From Motacilla alba alba (taxonomy: Eukaryota > Chordata > Aves > Passeriformes > Motacillidae), in NCBI RefSeq assembly GCF_015832195.1, contig NC_052021.1:25650286-25714285 (forward strand): a stretch of DNA of 64,000 bases. Reading direction: 5' to 3'. Under the pieces are notes generated by a model. It had not been told where the DNA came from. It ran no database searches and was given only the letters and a program-made list of their open reading frames with translations. Position numbers and translations under genes: made by a program. Shown piece by piece: positions 1 to 13,900 of this stretch (its first letter is position 1; the number at the start of each line of letters is the position of its first letter).

Positions 1-3000
1 CAGAGATGTAAAGACATGTTGGTAAAAAATCTTAGAGTACTTCTGTGAAGAATTTTCTATTTTTCAGCCTTTTTTTTTGAGTTATCCATATTACATTTGC
101 CCACAAGATATTTTTTAGCTACTAGAAGCAGCAAGCACCTTTAATGCAATGTTTTTGTTTGACTCTAGAGCTCTTTGCTGACAGAAGAGAATCTGCTTTA
201 AGTCCATGGTGATTTAAGGGCATAAGCCCCATCAACTGTGAAAGGAAATTAGCTGTCTGATATGACTTTTATAGCTTCACCTACTCCCAAAGAAAGACAT
301 TGTGCTGTACCCAGGTACAGCAGCACAAGCAGAGCCTTTTCACTAAAACAGCAATTTAAAACCAAATAAAAGACTAAATAATTCTCATGCATGAATTTCT
401 GCAGACTTGTAGCATTCCATTCTGCTACATGGAATAGAACCATGTCCTGTGACCACCTGTCTGTTAAATATCTGACCTAAACAAGTTGTTCCACAATAAT
501 AATACAGATGCTTCCATGGTGAATCACTGCAAAGTCCATCCAACAGTATTGGGCCAAGCAGAGGAATTCAGGACAAAAAGACAAAGTTCTCCAAAGCACA
601 GTAGCTAACTCCTAGCCCTTGCAGCTCTTTAGAGAAGAGACATGGGTTTCTTAAACACACCAAAGGTAGGATTCACACATCACTGAAGCTCTATAAAACC
701 ATATAAAAATTATGCATCCAGCATCTCTAACCTGGCATCAAAATTTCCTTCTAAAACAGGGACATAAAATAGGTGGATGGAACAGGCATATGATTTTCAT
801 AGGGCAGAAAAGGATTCTAGCTAACAAACATACTCTAGAGAAATATATTTTTGTTTGTTTAAACTACAGACATAAATCTGTATTGTTGTCAATTTTTTTT
901 ACATCTCACACTGACTTCTCATTCTGTGAGAGAGATTTTACTAAAAAAAGAGTCATATGACTATCAAGTAATTAACACAAATTTTAAAAGGAACAAACAC
1001 TCAACAAGCATGCTACACTCTCCCTTTCCCAAGAACAAATGCTTAATCATGGATAGTCCATAGATATAATCATTATAGTCCCTAGTACTATGCTAAGAAG
1101 CCACAGCTAAAAGGAAGAAAATTAATTATTTTAGTACTTTGTGACCTATACAAAATGTTCCAAAGTTAATATTGTGGGGGAAAATTTCACAACTGCTTCA
1201 ATATGTCTCTCCACAAGTCTTTATAAAATTTCAAGTTGAAGGCACAGGATGGGAAGTCCTTAATCATGCCTGTGATCTTGATTGGCATTGATTTCTCGTC
1301 CAGCTGAGAGCTGTTCATTTCCACAGGGAATACCTATTTTCGCAGGAGTGGGAATGACATCAATCCAAGAAAGCAAATTAAGCTAAAATTAGGCATTTTT
1401 TTAGCTTGTTTCTGAAAAACCCAATAATTGACAGGAGCATTACTCATCGCAGCATCTGAGGAGAAAGTCTCCTGAGAGCAATCCTTTTTTTTGCTCCTTC
1501 TTAAAAATGCACATATGTTTCCTTTCATTCTTTCCTGTGGGCATAAGGCATCAAAAAGAAATAGAGCTTATTAGACATGTTCACAGTTTAAATGCACTGT
1601 ACACTTGGATATGAAATCATTAGTTCCAAGTAATGGTAAGCAAGCTGTGCACATCCATAGATGGTAAATGATGGAACGTGGTGAATTGCTTTGGAGCCAT
1701 TTCCAGGAGGAAAGAAATGTTCAATGGACACTCCAGGATTATGCACAAGTATGCAGATGTGAAAGAGCAAGTCAATGCAATCCAGCCACATTGAACTGAT
1801 GTAATGTCTCCTGCAACACTGGTGTCACAAAGCCAATTTCATGAGCTAACAGGAGAGAGAGCCTGACCTGAAAGTGTAATTAACACTGAGGGTTAACCCA
1901 AATTAAACCAAAAGATTTTCAATGAGTCTTGACATATTTTTCATCCAGCTCCTACAAGACATTTAGCTGCCACCTGGGTGCAGCCATAGATAATTCTCAT
2001 AACGATCCTGGACCTCAGGAACTAAAGGCAGGTTTTGGATGGAGTCCACTGGGCTCTGAAACAATTCACCGCAACTCAATGGAAGAAAAGGAATAACAAA
2101 TCTGTCCTGGCTCAGCTGTGCAGCTCATGGTTTGTTTGCAGAAAGCACTCACTTTTCCCCGTGAATGAGAGGAACCTGTGACCTGTTATGTATCAACTGA
2201 ACATTTCAATTCATCTGGAAGTCAGAAGGGATTAGCAGCTATACCTGCACTCTCAAACAGTACATGGCTTGCAATTAGATGGAGTAGATACATAGGGTCT
2301 CTGCAGTTCTTGGCATTTGTAATCTTCGCAAGCACTGACTGCAGGGTAAAAATCCAAATAATCCAAGGCAAGAGTTTAACGGGACCACTGCCCTCCCCCC
2401 TCTCAGTTATTTTATTATCCAGTTGCTTTTCCTATTGTCCTTTCATATTATTTCTCTCTTGGATAGCACAAAGGGAACAGGCCCAGTGGTGAGTAATTTC
2501 GTTCAGATTTGTCCTGTTCCGATTCCTCCAGCTATGCAGATAAAATAATTTAATTCCTTGGATTGAGCAACAAACCAACACAGGGCCTAATTTTGCAGAT
2601 ACGTCATATACCAAGGACAAACGATTTGTAGAACTTGATCTAAAGTGTCTTGGTTTCTCCCTTGACCTCAACTCATCCAGCTGCTCTTCTTTCCATTCTA
2701 CAAGGATTGCATTCCCTGAGAGGCTGGGAAGATGCAAATAATATCATATTGTAAGTATCATGTTTTGGCTCACACTCTGCCCTCATCTGTACTGGTGTGG
2801 ATTGTGCCAGTTTGAATCTGACACCTCAGTAACTTCACAGGCTGAAGCTCAAAGGCAGAGGGACTCACCCACAGCAGACAGACTGACAAATAAATGCAGT
2901 TGGGTTTATAGATGTGGGGTTCCATTAATTGCTTCATCTGGCCTGGTCTGTACCTGTGTGAAGTTAAGCGTTCTAGGAAGCTGTTAATTTTCAGGGTGTC

Positions 3001-3727
3001 AAAGGGAAGTTTATGGTGAAATATAAAACAAAAAACTGTCACATTTTAAGACCTCACAGAAAGAACATCCAGAACAAATTTGCTTCTTGTTTAATCGAAC
3101 AATTAAGACTTCCAATATCCAAGATCAGATACTCTCTGATTGATAGCAACACGATTTCCTGACTCTTATGGGGGAATAATTTAAATTTCTTTGATTAAAT
3201 ATATATTTATATTGTACAATAATTTTTCTCCCTTTCCATTATCTATTATTCTATCCCATCCCAGAATGAAAACCTACAAATCATCAGAGCCATACAGATA
3301 TCAATATTTAATGTTCCTGTTGATTCCTCTGCTGAGTTTCTCATGTCTTTGTGAAAGAAGCCTGAAGCCGAGCTATTAATCAGGCTCCTGGATTTTTTTT
3401 AATGATGTGGCAATGAAGCAACCATTTTGATTCAAGGAAACAAGAGCTTCCTAGTTAGGATTCACTGAGATATATAATCAAGTTGGTGTATTCAGGAGAG
3501 GATCCATATTCAATCAAAGCATATCTATTTTGCCTTTACACCAACATCGGTATGACTACGCAGTCATTACAAAAATCAAACTTAATTTAAGAGGAGAAAA
3601 TTTACTCAATTTTATTTGACAAGGGAGTGATTATATTCTTATGAAGATGCAATTTCTTTTTGAGATCAGTGTATACTTGGAGAACACAGTTAAGCTTTCA
3701 GTCCTTTGACAAACCCCACAGGGTACC

Positions 3728-3744
3728 ACTGGTGCAGCACCAGT
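3728..3744. repeat. Short perfect inverted repeat
   Basis: Two 8-bp arms, ACTGGTGC and GCACCAGT, are perfectly complementary around a single A at 3736. The match stops at the next base on each side. Such a palindrome could be a dimeric protein site or simply chance; no further structure surrounds it. Confidence 0.6.
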
Positions 3745-5786
3745 AAACCCCACTACCAAAGAGAAAAACTGCTGCATTGCAGTCACTTCAAATGTAAGGG
3801 TCCTACTACACCCTGGGTGATAAAATCAGTGTTGCTGCAGGATGGAGTTCAGCTGTGAAGCACATTGCCACCCTGCTGCACAGGAACAGAGAGCACTGCT
3901 GAAAAGATAGCTTAATGATTTGCACTAACAGTTAACAAGCTGGACACCTTTATTCTGAGCACACTAACATCTCAGGCATGAGGAAAATTCAAACCACAGT
4001 ATTAGTCTCCAGTCCCCATGTTTCATGCCAGACTGCAGGCTTTTGAAAGGCAAGCCCTGTCACTGATCCCTAGGTGTGTGATCTGACCAGATCTAACCTC
4101 CACAGCATGCTCACTCCCTAAACACTCTCTTGAGAGGCTGCCACTAGAAGCAGCAATTAGGATTGATTGAGATGAAATTTGTTATGCAGACATCTATGTA
4201 AGAAAAACTGAACTAGAAGTATTAATTCTATTTATTCAGATAAATGAGCAGCCATTTGTGACACCCAGTGTTGGTAATGCCAGCAAACCTGGCTCCAAAC
4301 CAGTGACTTAGGAAGATGCCTCTACATTCTGAACATAACGTTCCTAGTTTGAGGGAGAAAAGGATGAAATGGCAAACAATTGCAGTCTTCTCTTTGTTAT
4401 CAGTGGGCAGTTATTCAAAGAGTGATTAATTGAGACTTCCACCTCATTCATTATCCATCTACTATTTTTTCACTTGCCTGAAGTAAGGCACATGTTTTTC
4501 CCTCAGTCTTCTCATAATTTAGGTGTTCTGCTGTGGTTGTCTGACCAGCCTCCACTTTACTGGCTCAAGACCCTTGATAAAAATCACTGGCAAAGCTGGT
4601 TTGCAGCACAGAAAAGAGTTAAGGGTCCCACAGACAGTTTAATAAAGGTAGTGTCATTTTCAATTATACAACACAAACACTCCAGTAAATTCTACGTCAC
4701 ATCACCAAGGAAACTCACTGCAATAATTCAGTCAAAGCAAAAGAGAGGATTTCTACAACAATTTAATAATAACAATGTGTTCTTCTCTGTTGCCCTTTAT
4801 CCAAGGATATCAGTACTTTTCACCAATATTAATTCATTTTCTAAACACAACCTCAGAGTTTAATTTCAAAAAATTAATTGAGTATCACATTTCTACATAT
4901 CCCTAACGGTTGATACCTTGCCACCTCTCTGCAGAGCAAGAAAAATCCCCATGAGCATCCCCATATCACATGTTAAGAAATTTCGTCCACCACCCCCTAA
5001 CATCTTGGACATGACAAATGTAAAAATTAAGGAAGTATAATATTCTTGCATCTACTTTGCAGTTCATCCAAATTCTCTTTTATGGTCCCCAGAAAGAAGT
5101 GTGCCAGCCTGGAACACATAAAGCCAAGAATTACAAAGGCTGACGGGTAATGAAGGACATAAATAGTTGGATTATTTTATAACCCTGCCTCTTACCTTAC
5201 CAATCTGTATGCAGAGCTTCTGTAATGACATAAAACAATGAATCAGGGTCTCCATCCAAAGTGTTATGGTCACAGAGAGAAATGGCATCATTATGGTCAG
5301 CAACCGAACAGAGCCCCAGGCTCATGAGATCTTTCTTCTACCCCCAGACATGTTCTAGCTCATGTCCCAGGGGAGCCCATTTTCCTGATTCACAACTCAG
5401 TTTCCCTGTTCAGGAAAACAGACCTATTCTGTTTGCTGCAAGACAAGTGCACAGGATGAATCTGTCCTGTGCTTTCACGTCCTGGCACAGGACACAAAGA
5501 AATGATTGCCCAGGACCTTTAGGAACTGAGAGCACCACAACTAATGGTTGCAGCTCATATTTTTATTGCTGCTTTTTCCTCTAACTTATTTTACTTTCAT
5601 TCGTTTCTCTCTATTCTCACATAGGTTAACTTGACCTATGTTCAGGTCACTGCAAGTCTCTTTATTGACTGTATCTTCAGTGAAGATTCATCCTCCCACT
5701 TTTCTAAATGTTAGTGCTCTCTTTTTTCTTGTGAAACACAGATTTTTAACAGATATCCATCCTTATGTGTTTAAGGAGACATTGCA

Positions 5787-5810
5787 GGGGGAAAATGGGG
5801 GGCGGGGGGG
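5787..5810 (+). repeat. G-rich tract, possible G-quadruplex
   Basis: On the plus strand a run of five G, then AAAAT, then six G, one C and seven G. Four tracts of three G separated by short loops can be drawn, so intramolecular quadruplex folding is possible. It stands out in AT-rich surroundings. No promoter or gene is recognisable beside it. Confidence 0.55.
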
Positions 5811-6305
5811 AACTGAATATTTTGCCTGAACGAAAGGAGTAACCTCCTGCACAGTTTGGGAACATTGCCCTAAAACCAGTGAAGGAATGGAAGAAGCAGA
5901 GCATGCAAGCTATAACTCAAATTTTAATGAGACAACTGTGATTTCAGGCACAGAAATAGCTATTGACTTGATCATCATTGAGAAGGCAAAGATGCAACTT
6001 CTCCCCCTCCTACCCCATCCCTATAGCCCATCACCTTTCAGAACCATGACACACACAAATAACACAGAGCCAAAATGTCACAGCAGACACAAAGAGTGGT
6101 TTAGGACAGAGGTTGTCCTTTGTTTGCACAAGAAATACAAACCTTCCAACTTATTCCTTAGCTGCAGGACATTTAATCCATACCAACAATTGCTCTCACC
6201 TGGGGCTGCCTAGTATTTACTCAATGCTAGCTGTGGATCACCAGGAACAGAGACAGCCCTCCAGCTTTTAATCAGTGCTAGTTTTTAAGAACATCATGAT
6301 GGATC

Positions 6306-6321
6306 AAAAAAAAAAAAAAAA
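6306..6321 (+). repeat. Poly-A homopolymer, 16 bp
   Basis: Uninterrupted run of 16 A. No retroposed body is recognisable upstream and no flanking target-site duplication is obvious, so it is called a simple homopolymer rather than a retroposon tail. Confidence 0.7.
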
Positions 6322-7862
6322 GACTTTTTAGTTTGGTGTTCTGTGCCTAGCTCCATCCCACAGCAGATGCATAAGTGAGAGGGCAAGCAGAATTTATATC
6401 ACCAAGAAATGGCCCTCCAGATCCAAAAATCTGTGGATCAGAGCTTCCCAGAGCAAGAATTGAGGTCTTTGGGATGAATCTCCTATAATGGATTCTTGTT
6501 TTATAAATAGTCCCTTGCATTTCTGAATCTCTTGGAAGAGAGATTATTTTGGAAACTCCCGAAATGGGTTTGATATCACAGCATACACAGAAGGACCTCT
6601 TCTGGTTGGCTGGGAATGTGTCAGCCAAATTCACCTGCTCACAGCTTGCCTCCATTGGTCTTGCAGTGGGCAGTGCATAAGCTGAGGTCTGTTAAGAGAT
6701 GCATTTGTGCAGTCTGGTGGTTGGTCTCTCCCCAGACGGTGCGCAACACGATTTTTAGGGTATTCCGCAGTTTCTAGTATGTCTCCTAAACCATTAGAGA
6801 GCCCAAGAGTGTTTGCAGTTGTGCATTTTTCCCATTACTTCACATCACAACTCAATAAAAGAGGTACAACAGCAGGGCATCTCAAGTTTGTCAGTGACAC
6901 AGAGAATTTTAAGTAGACAGCAGAGCAGAAAACCACATTTCTCTCTGCAGAGTGATATTAGTTTGGCTTATTTTGTTCCCTTGATAACTGAGGCTGGAGA
7001 ATGGAAAAGGGAGCAGAAGTGCACCTGCACTGGAACAACACTTTTCTCCCCATATTCTGCCTCACAGATTGAGTCTGGCCCAAGGACCAGGAGCAGCCCT
7101 TCACCCCTGCACCTTCTCTGAGAGGCCTGAGCAGCAACATGTGCTTTGAGGTGATTTCCAGCTCACCTCGCTCACCCAGCTGACTCCTTATTTTGTCAAA
7201 GACCATTACCACAACCCACTTAGAGTGAATGAAGTTGGTTTCCAGCACCATTGCATTTTTCTGGCTTCCCTTTTGACAAAGTTTGATGGTCTTCTTCCCA
7301 CTCTGAACCTCAATGGCTTGTGCAGGCAGTGTGGCTCAATTTCTCTGTAGAGGCAGCAAACTAAATCATGATGAATAAGAAGCTTTGACTGCCAGATGCT
7401 GGTATAAGGTAAGAGCAGCGCTGTTGTTCCTTAGGACTCCAGGGAGATCACACTGGAGGAAAGTTTTCAGAGAAATGGGACTGCAGAGCTGTGAAGCTGT
7501 CACTGCTGGACTAAAGAGCAGTACACAGCACTCCGACAGATTTAAAATCCAGTAGTGATACTTGTGCTCAAATCCTGGATCAAAAGTGGGCAGAGCCAAA
7601 AATAAAAATAAAATAATCCCTCTTCTGAAAGGGCAGTTGCCTTATGATTAACTGGGGGTCTATTACTTGTGGTCTTTCCTCCTAGAGTTTATGTACTACA
7701 TATTTATCTCCTATTGCTTGCACTTTATAGCATGCATATATTTTAGGAGCAATAAAACCCACCTACTACAAAACTTATGGAAAATAGCTGAGGCATAAAA
7801 AATATTTAGAAAATTACTAAAATATACCCAGATCAAACTAATTCTGATTGTCTTTTACAACA

Positions 7863-7900
7863 ATATATATATACAAACACACACACACATACATATATAA
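7863..7900 (+). repeat. Compound AT/AC microsatellite
   Basis: An AT dinucleotide stretch passes into an AC dinucleotide stretch and back to AT (ATATAT, then ACACAC, then ATATAT). It is short and slightly interrupted, a typical low-copy microsatellite likely to vary in length. Confidence 0.75.
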
Positions 7901-10900
7901 ACTTCAACAGAAATAATATTTCCAGCAATCCAGTTTATTCTAGATTTTGTAAAAATCCTAAATTAGACTGGGCAGGAATGCTAGCAATAGCAATGAGCAA
8001 TTTCTCAGAGGGTTTGGCCTTATACTAAGTTACTCTGGTAATAATAATGCCTGAATCCAGAGGCTCGTTTACATGGTCTGCTGCCTCCTTGCATGAACTA
8101 TTGACCATCTGTGTAAGAGTTTCCTGGGAAATGAATTGAACACGAACATGTGAGGATCTCATACCAGTAATATTGGGGGGAAAAAAAGTTCTTATTTTCC
8201 CTCAAAATCAAAGGCTAAATAAAAATAACTCAATTTGAACTAGACTCTGTTGCCAGGAGCTACAGAGGGGGAAAATGAATACAGAGGGATTTCTAAGGTA
8301 GTATTTTCATTTACAAAATGTTTCAAGAGAAGAAAATGCATGAGAACGGGAATAAGGACTGAAATTCAGTGAATGATAGACCCTAACACATGAGAAAGAA
8401 TAGAAAGTCACTGAAGTCACAAACATCCCAGGCATGGATTTGTGGAACCATATCCTAATTTCTAAGGTCTCTTTTGACATCCACCATGTCTTACAAGCAC
8501 GGTGCCTATTCAGAACTATGATAAAGTATGCTAATACTCTCTGTGCAGGCAAGGCCAGGAGTTAAAGGCTTTATGAGTTTTTTATTGAACTCTGGGAGCA
8601 TGCTTCAAAGACATGGCTCTCCAATGAACTGTGAATTTAACATGACTTACACTGCGCTTGCTATGAGCTGTGAGCATGCACACAATTTTTGCAGTTTGGC
8701 CGACAAACATTAATTCAATAAAGACTATTAAAATGTGACTTCCCATCCCCAGAACAGCCTTGTAGGTGAAACTTTGGAGGTTTGGGTCATTGCAGACTTC
8801 TAATCCTGTTAAATTGATTAGATACAAAAGTGTCAACACTTTTGCATGAAGGCATTTAAGACTGAGTGATTCATTTCCATTTATTTACCATCCTTAACAC
8901 ACTGATACAAACAGTGGAAGCACATGAAGAAGCTCTGACTCCCTGGCTGTTTGCTGTTCTGTCCTGGGGGCAGTGGTCTTCAGGATAGGAGCAAAAAGAG
9001 ATGGGAGAGTGGCAGTGCCTTTAACTGACTAGATTTAATAATATTTGACTCTCAACCTTCACACTTCCCTCTTCTCAAATGCATTCAACAAACTTTCAGA
9101 CGAGTTTAATCCAATCAATTCCAAATCACTTTCAAATTTATATCAGTGCAACTTTGCATCTAGGAAAACCTTTGATGAGCTCTTTACCAGGGCCTTGACT
9201 CTACAAGCTCTCAAGTATGCTCTTCATTTTAAGCACATTCCTCAAACCTATTGATCTCAATCCACTTCAATGGATTATAAACATGTATTTAAAGTTGGAG
9301 ACCTATATCAGTGCTTGCTTAATACAAATTTGTCAATTCTGAAGTGGACTAGATTTAGATACACTAAAAATGAAGCTGATCCTTTAATATTTTCTTCATT
9401 TGCATAGACTTCTCACAGGCTCATTATTAAACGTATTTGAGAGCTTTTCTGTACTGGAAACCAAGGCATTGCAACAGAAACAAGCCTGAAATGGTAGATT
9501 GGATGGCCAGCTCAGATCTCCTACCCCATGTCTCCCATGTGACAGCCATGAATTGAATCTGTTTTGCCCATGAGAGTCACTGGCGTGTGATCCCTCCCCA
9601 TCTTTGCCCCAGCCCATGAGCCTCACATTATATCTTCTGTTCCCCATCCAGCTGAGGAAAGGAGTCATACACCAGCTTTGGTGGATGCCTGCTGTCCAGC
9701 CAGGGTCAACACACCACAATGTTTTAGTATTTGATCTTTTATATTGGCTGCTTTTACTCATTTCTTTTCTAAACTATCATATTATTCTCGCAGTTCTTCA
9801 TGGAGGAGTCTTTTCCCATGCTTGAACTTTTACTCAGACTTTTCTGAATCCCCTCTTAAGTCATCCATATCCTTTCCAAAAAGGAATGACCAGTATCTTA
9901 TGCAACACCAAGGCTGCAGTGCTGATTTACTTAATGACCCTATTTTTTAATAGAAGCTGGCCTTAAAAGCATTTTTTTTGTTTTTTAATTTTACCAAATC
10001 ACCAATAACCTAATAGACAAAAATACCCAGGGCAGCAAAGGTACAACATTACAGCAGAATGCATCAATTTCATTTCAGAGAGCAAAAGAAAATAGCAGCT
10101 GTGGAACATTAGATGTGCTGCACAGGAGGGGAAGGTGATGGTGTAGGAGGATTTATTGCTATTGATCTATTTATCTATTTACTTATTTTTACTTTTGTTA
10201 CCATGACCTAGTTATAATTCACTGATTCTGAGACTGAACATTTGAAGGAAGGAGCCTTACTTGGTTGATATGGCAAATATATATTATTCTAAGTATAATT
10301 CCCCTAGTGATTACTTGTCAACATCAGTTAGTGCTCAAAAATGGATGCTCTGGAATACCCAGAGTGAAGGAAATTCTTTCAAAAAAAAACCCAGAAAGCA
10401 AAATAAGGAATGATTGGTTTCTGCCTCTCCTAATGCAAGAATTAGAGGGTATCATGAAGTTTCCAGGCAATGAGTTCAAAGCAGCCAGAACTTCATCACG
10501 TAACAAAGTTAAACTTTGGAACTCCTTTCTGTAGGCTATGGATCACACCAAAATGTGACACTGCTTCACATTTGGAGGAAAAAAAAAATCTTTAAAGAAT
10601 TATTAAACACAGATGCCATCTCTGTCTCAGGAAATTCCCAAACCACAAGTCTCTGGGTCTGGGAACATCTACAAGAAAAGCACAGCATAATTTTTTCTTC
10701 TCTTAAGGTCTTATTATATATATATGTGGAGATATATATGCTAGTAACTACTGCCAAAAGCAACATAAAGGTCTAAGCAGTCACTGGCTTCACTCAGTGT
10801 GACTCTTCCTATTATTTATGCATTACAACAGAGAGGACTTGAATCCTGGGAGAGGTTTCTCTTTATTCCTCATCTTTTCCACTACTACTGTCATTGATAT

Positions 10901-13900
10901 TGCCATCACTTTTGCTATTAATCACACCATTATTATGAATCACAACAGTCTTTGACATACTGTCTTTCATTTCTATTAATAATTTTGCTGTATCTCATTT
11001 CAAATAACATCATATGTCAGGCAAGGACTGTACAGAACCATTGTGTTCGCCCATGAATATTCACATAAAAATCTCCACAAAGCTTATAACTTTTATAGGC
11101 CAAGCACATGAGCTGTAAACACAAAGGGGAGGCGCATGAAAAAGTGGTGCCATTTACCTGAGGTGTTATATTGGGTTTTTCCAGTCCCAATTAAAGGACA
11201 GCACTGCCTGAGGCCAATACATTTTATGTCATGGCCTTGGCTTACCCCTAATTCCCCTCTGACATCTTTACTTGGACTGAGCTTTAGGATGAAGGATGCA
11301 TGTGACTGCCTCCTTTCTAGTCCCTGGTTTCCAGAAGGGAAAAGAATGAAGCCAGAGGGTAATGGAAATGAATTGAAGCTACAGAGGTGAGTAAAAAAAG
11401 TACCAGTGGACACGCTTCAAGCACAGGGAGCAGGGAAAGTCACATTTAGCTTAGGTGCAGAGAGGACAAGGAAAAGCTCCAAAATAATTTCTGCGAAAAA
11501 CAGCACATTTGGCTTCCACATCTTCCTTCAGACCACCCAACCAAGCTTCTCTTCTGTTGTCAGCATCCTCTGTGAGCTATTACTGACCACGGTCTCATCC
11601 CCATACAATGTATTTTCATTTATTTTTTGGGGGTTTATTTTGGAAGTTTTTGGTTGTTTGTTTTCAATTCTAAACTTGCAAAGAATTAAACCTGGCCACA
11701 GCTGAGATCAACTGACCATGTCACATTAGAGCGGGGCTTGGGTTGAGTGTAACTGGGTCACCCCGCAGTGCTCACGCTGCAGAGTGAGCACCATGTCCTG
11801 CCACACCAATCAATCTTTTCATCAGCATTAAGGAGGTCAGGGCTGAGCATCAAGTCAGAGTTTCAATCGAGATTTACTGCTTTGGCATTTTGCTTCACAG
11901 GCTGACAAGTGGGCTTGAACACATTTCAATATGCTGATTCTTCTTTATAAAAGCAATTACAAGCAGAGAAGCACAGAACAACCTCAACTGCTGGAAAAGC
12001 CCAATTGAATTTCTGATTTAGTAAGAAGTGGTTAGCACCATTAATGAGAGCTACCAAGCACTCTGCTTGATTTGCTCTTACAGGACTCTAAAAGAGCCCT
12101 GACTTACAAGGGAAGACATCTTCTTTCTATTTATTATTTTTACCTGGAATCACCTCATTATAAGACTCAAGACCAAATTACGTGAATTCATTTTCCATTG
12201 ATAAAAAAATAGATATTATTAACACCTTATAGCATTGCAGATGTACCAGCCATCTTCATATCAGCCAATGAAGATATGAAGGCTATTTCAGTTTGGATTA
12301 GAATTATTTTTATTCCATTGTCCTTGGCTGATGGGCCATTTACTCCAGTGTATTATCTTTGGTAATGCTGAATTCAATTACAGACATCCATAAACAAACT
12401 GCACTATTATAATTTGCTTCCTTGATCGTACCATGTGTTTTAAGCTCAGCAGTGATTTTGAAGGATAAGGAATAGACAGATGGTGCTGTTCCACAGAACC
12501 TTCTTTAAGGTTAATGAAGGGAGGCTGAATTCAGCTGTGGGACACCAATGAGCAATGCTGTAGTAACCAATTTTCACACCTATGTGTTTCCCCCAGGCCC
12601 AGCTTACTGTCTGCCATTTCAGCTGTGCTTTTCCCAGCCTCCTTATGGCTTCTCTGAGCTGCCACCCACCCACTCTGGACCTACAGGTCATCAGTCTCAT
12701 GCGTCTAATGCATTCTTCTTCCTACACATCTGGTGATGCTTCTAAAAGAGGCAGCCATGCCCTCTTCAGTAAGCCTTGTGTGGCCTTTAATTATTTTGGC
12801 CACAGTGGAACAGCAAAGTGCCCCAGAGCCAAAGTGATGAGCTGCTATACTTAGTCACACACAGATCTCTAGCTGTGCCTGTACTGAGTCACACTGCCTG
12901 TGGGTCTAGTGTAGGAGGAGCTGTGGATAAGAACTGTCACAAATTTACTGCCAGATGCCATCAGCACCTCAGCCGACCTTGGCCTCCTGCTTGCAGCAAT
13001 GGGACAGCACGTGTGACCTCCACTCTGCACAAAGGTGGCATTCAGGGTATGAATGAAGGAGAGAGACAGGAAACACTGACTTATTTTCATCAGCAAAAAT
13101 ATTCTCCACATCTCCCTGCTTTCAACTAAACCTCCTCCACATTAGTTATTCAATGGCATCCCTGTTATAATGGTTGACAAGTTGACTCAAGGCATATAAA
13201 TCTCTAAGGGAATATTTTTTTAAGGGAAAAGAAAAAAGGAACCCATCTTAATGGCACTCCTGCATGCATATCAATAAAAGAACTTCAGCAATCACTTCCT
13301 GAGTATAATTACATTCATCTGCATCTGTGAATAAGTGACCCGTCAAAGTGTCAAAGAATCCAGTTTGGAAATTAAATTCCCCACTCAAAACAACAGCCCA
13401 TCTTATCACCTGCACTTCTAGTTACATTTTAGCTTACAGAAATTGTCTAGGCTTGCTGTTAAGCCATGTCTGCACCTTTACAGAGTTGTAAAGGTGTCTA
13501 TCCTAAGCATGCAAGATCAAGTCCTCGCATGACAATATTAAATCTGAGCTAATATCCTTGGAGGATTTGAGGAAAGCCAGGTTAATAAAGAATGCTCTAA
13601 AAAGGGTTAAATTTCACTTGGCATGGGAAGAAAGCCATGTACTAGCATGCTGGAATAAGCAGAAAAAAATCTTCTTACATTATTGAAGAGTTATAATTAT
13701 CGTGCTGGCAGCAAGAATTTTTTTTTTACACAGGCCAATACATGATGGTCAAGGGCCATAAATTGCAAATTAGGCTAATTTCCCAAGTTAACCTCAATGA
13801 ATTAAGAATCACTTCTTCCACCTCCATGACACCACTTGACATCTCCCTGGGTAAATGCCACTGGCAATGACCAGTGAATCTCAAATGGGATTCTTTCCCT

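Larger units (their letters stand above)
1..7862. other. Unique non-coding sequence, no gene seen
   Basis: AT-rich sequence with many stop codons in all frames. The longest open frames are about 100 to 130 codons (for example 4474-4863 plus), match no family I know and have no convincing splice context. Apart from the palindrome, G-rich tract and poly-A run listed separately, I see no transposon ends or tandem arrays. It could be intron or intergenic DNA; the sequence alone does not decide. Confidence 0.6.
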
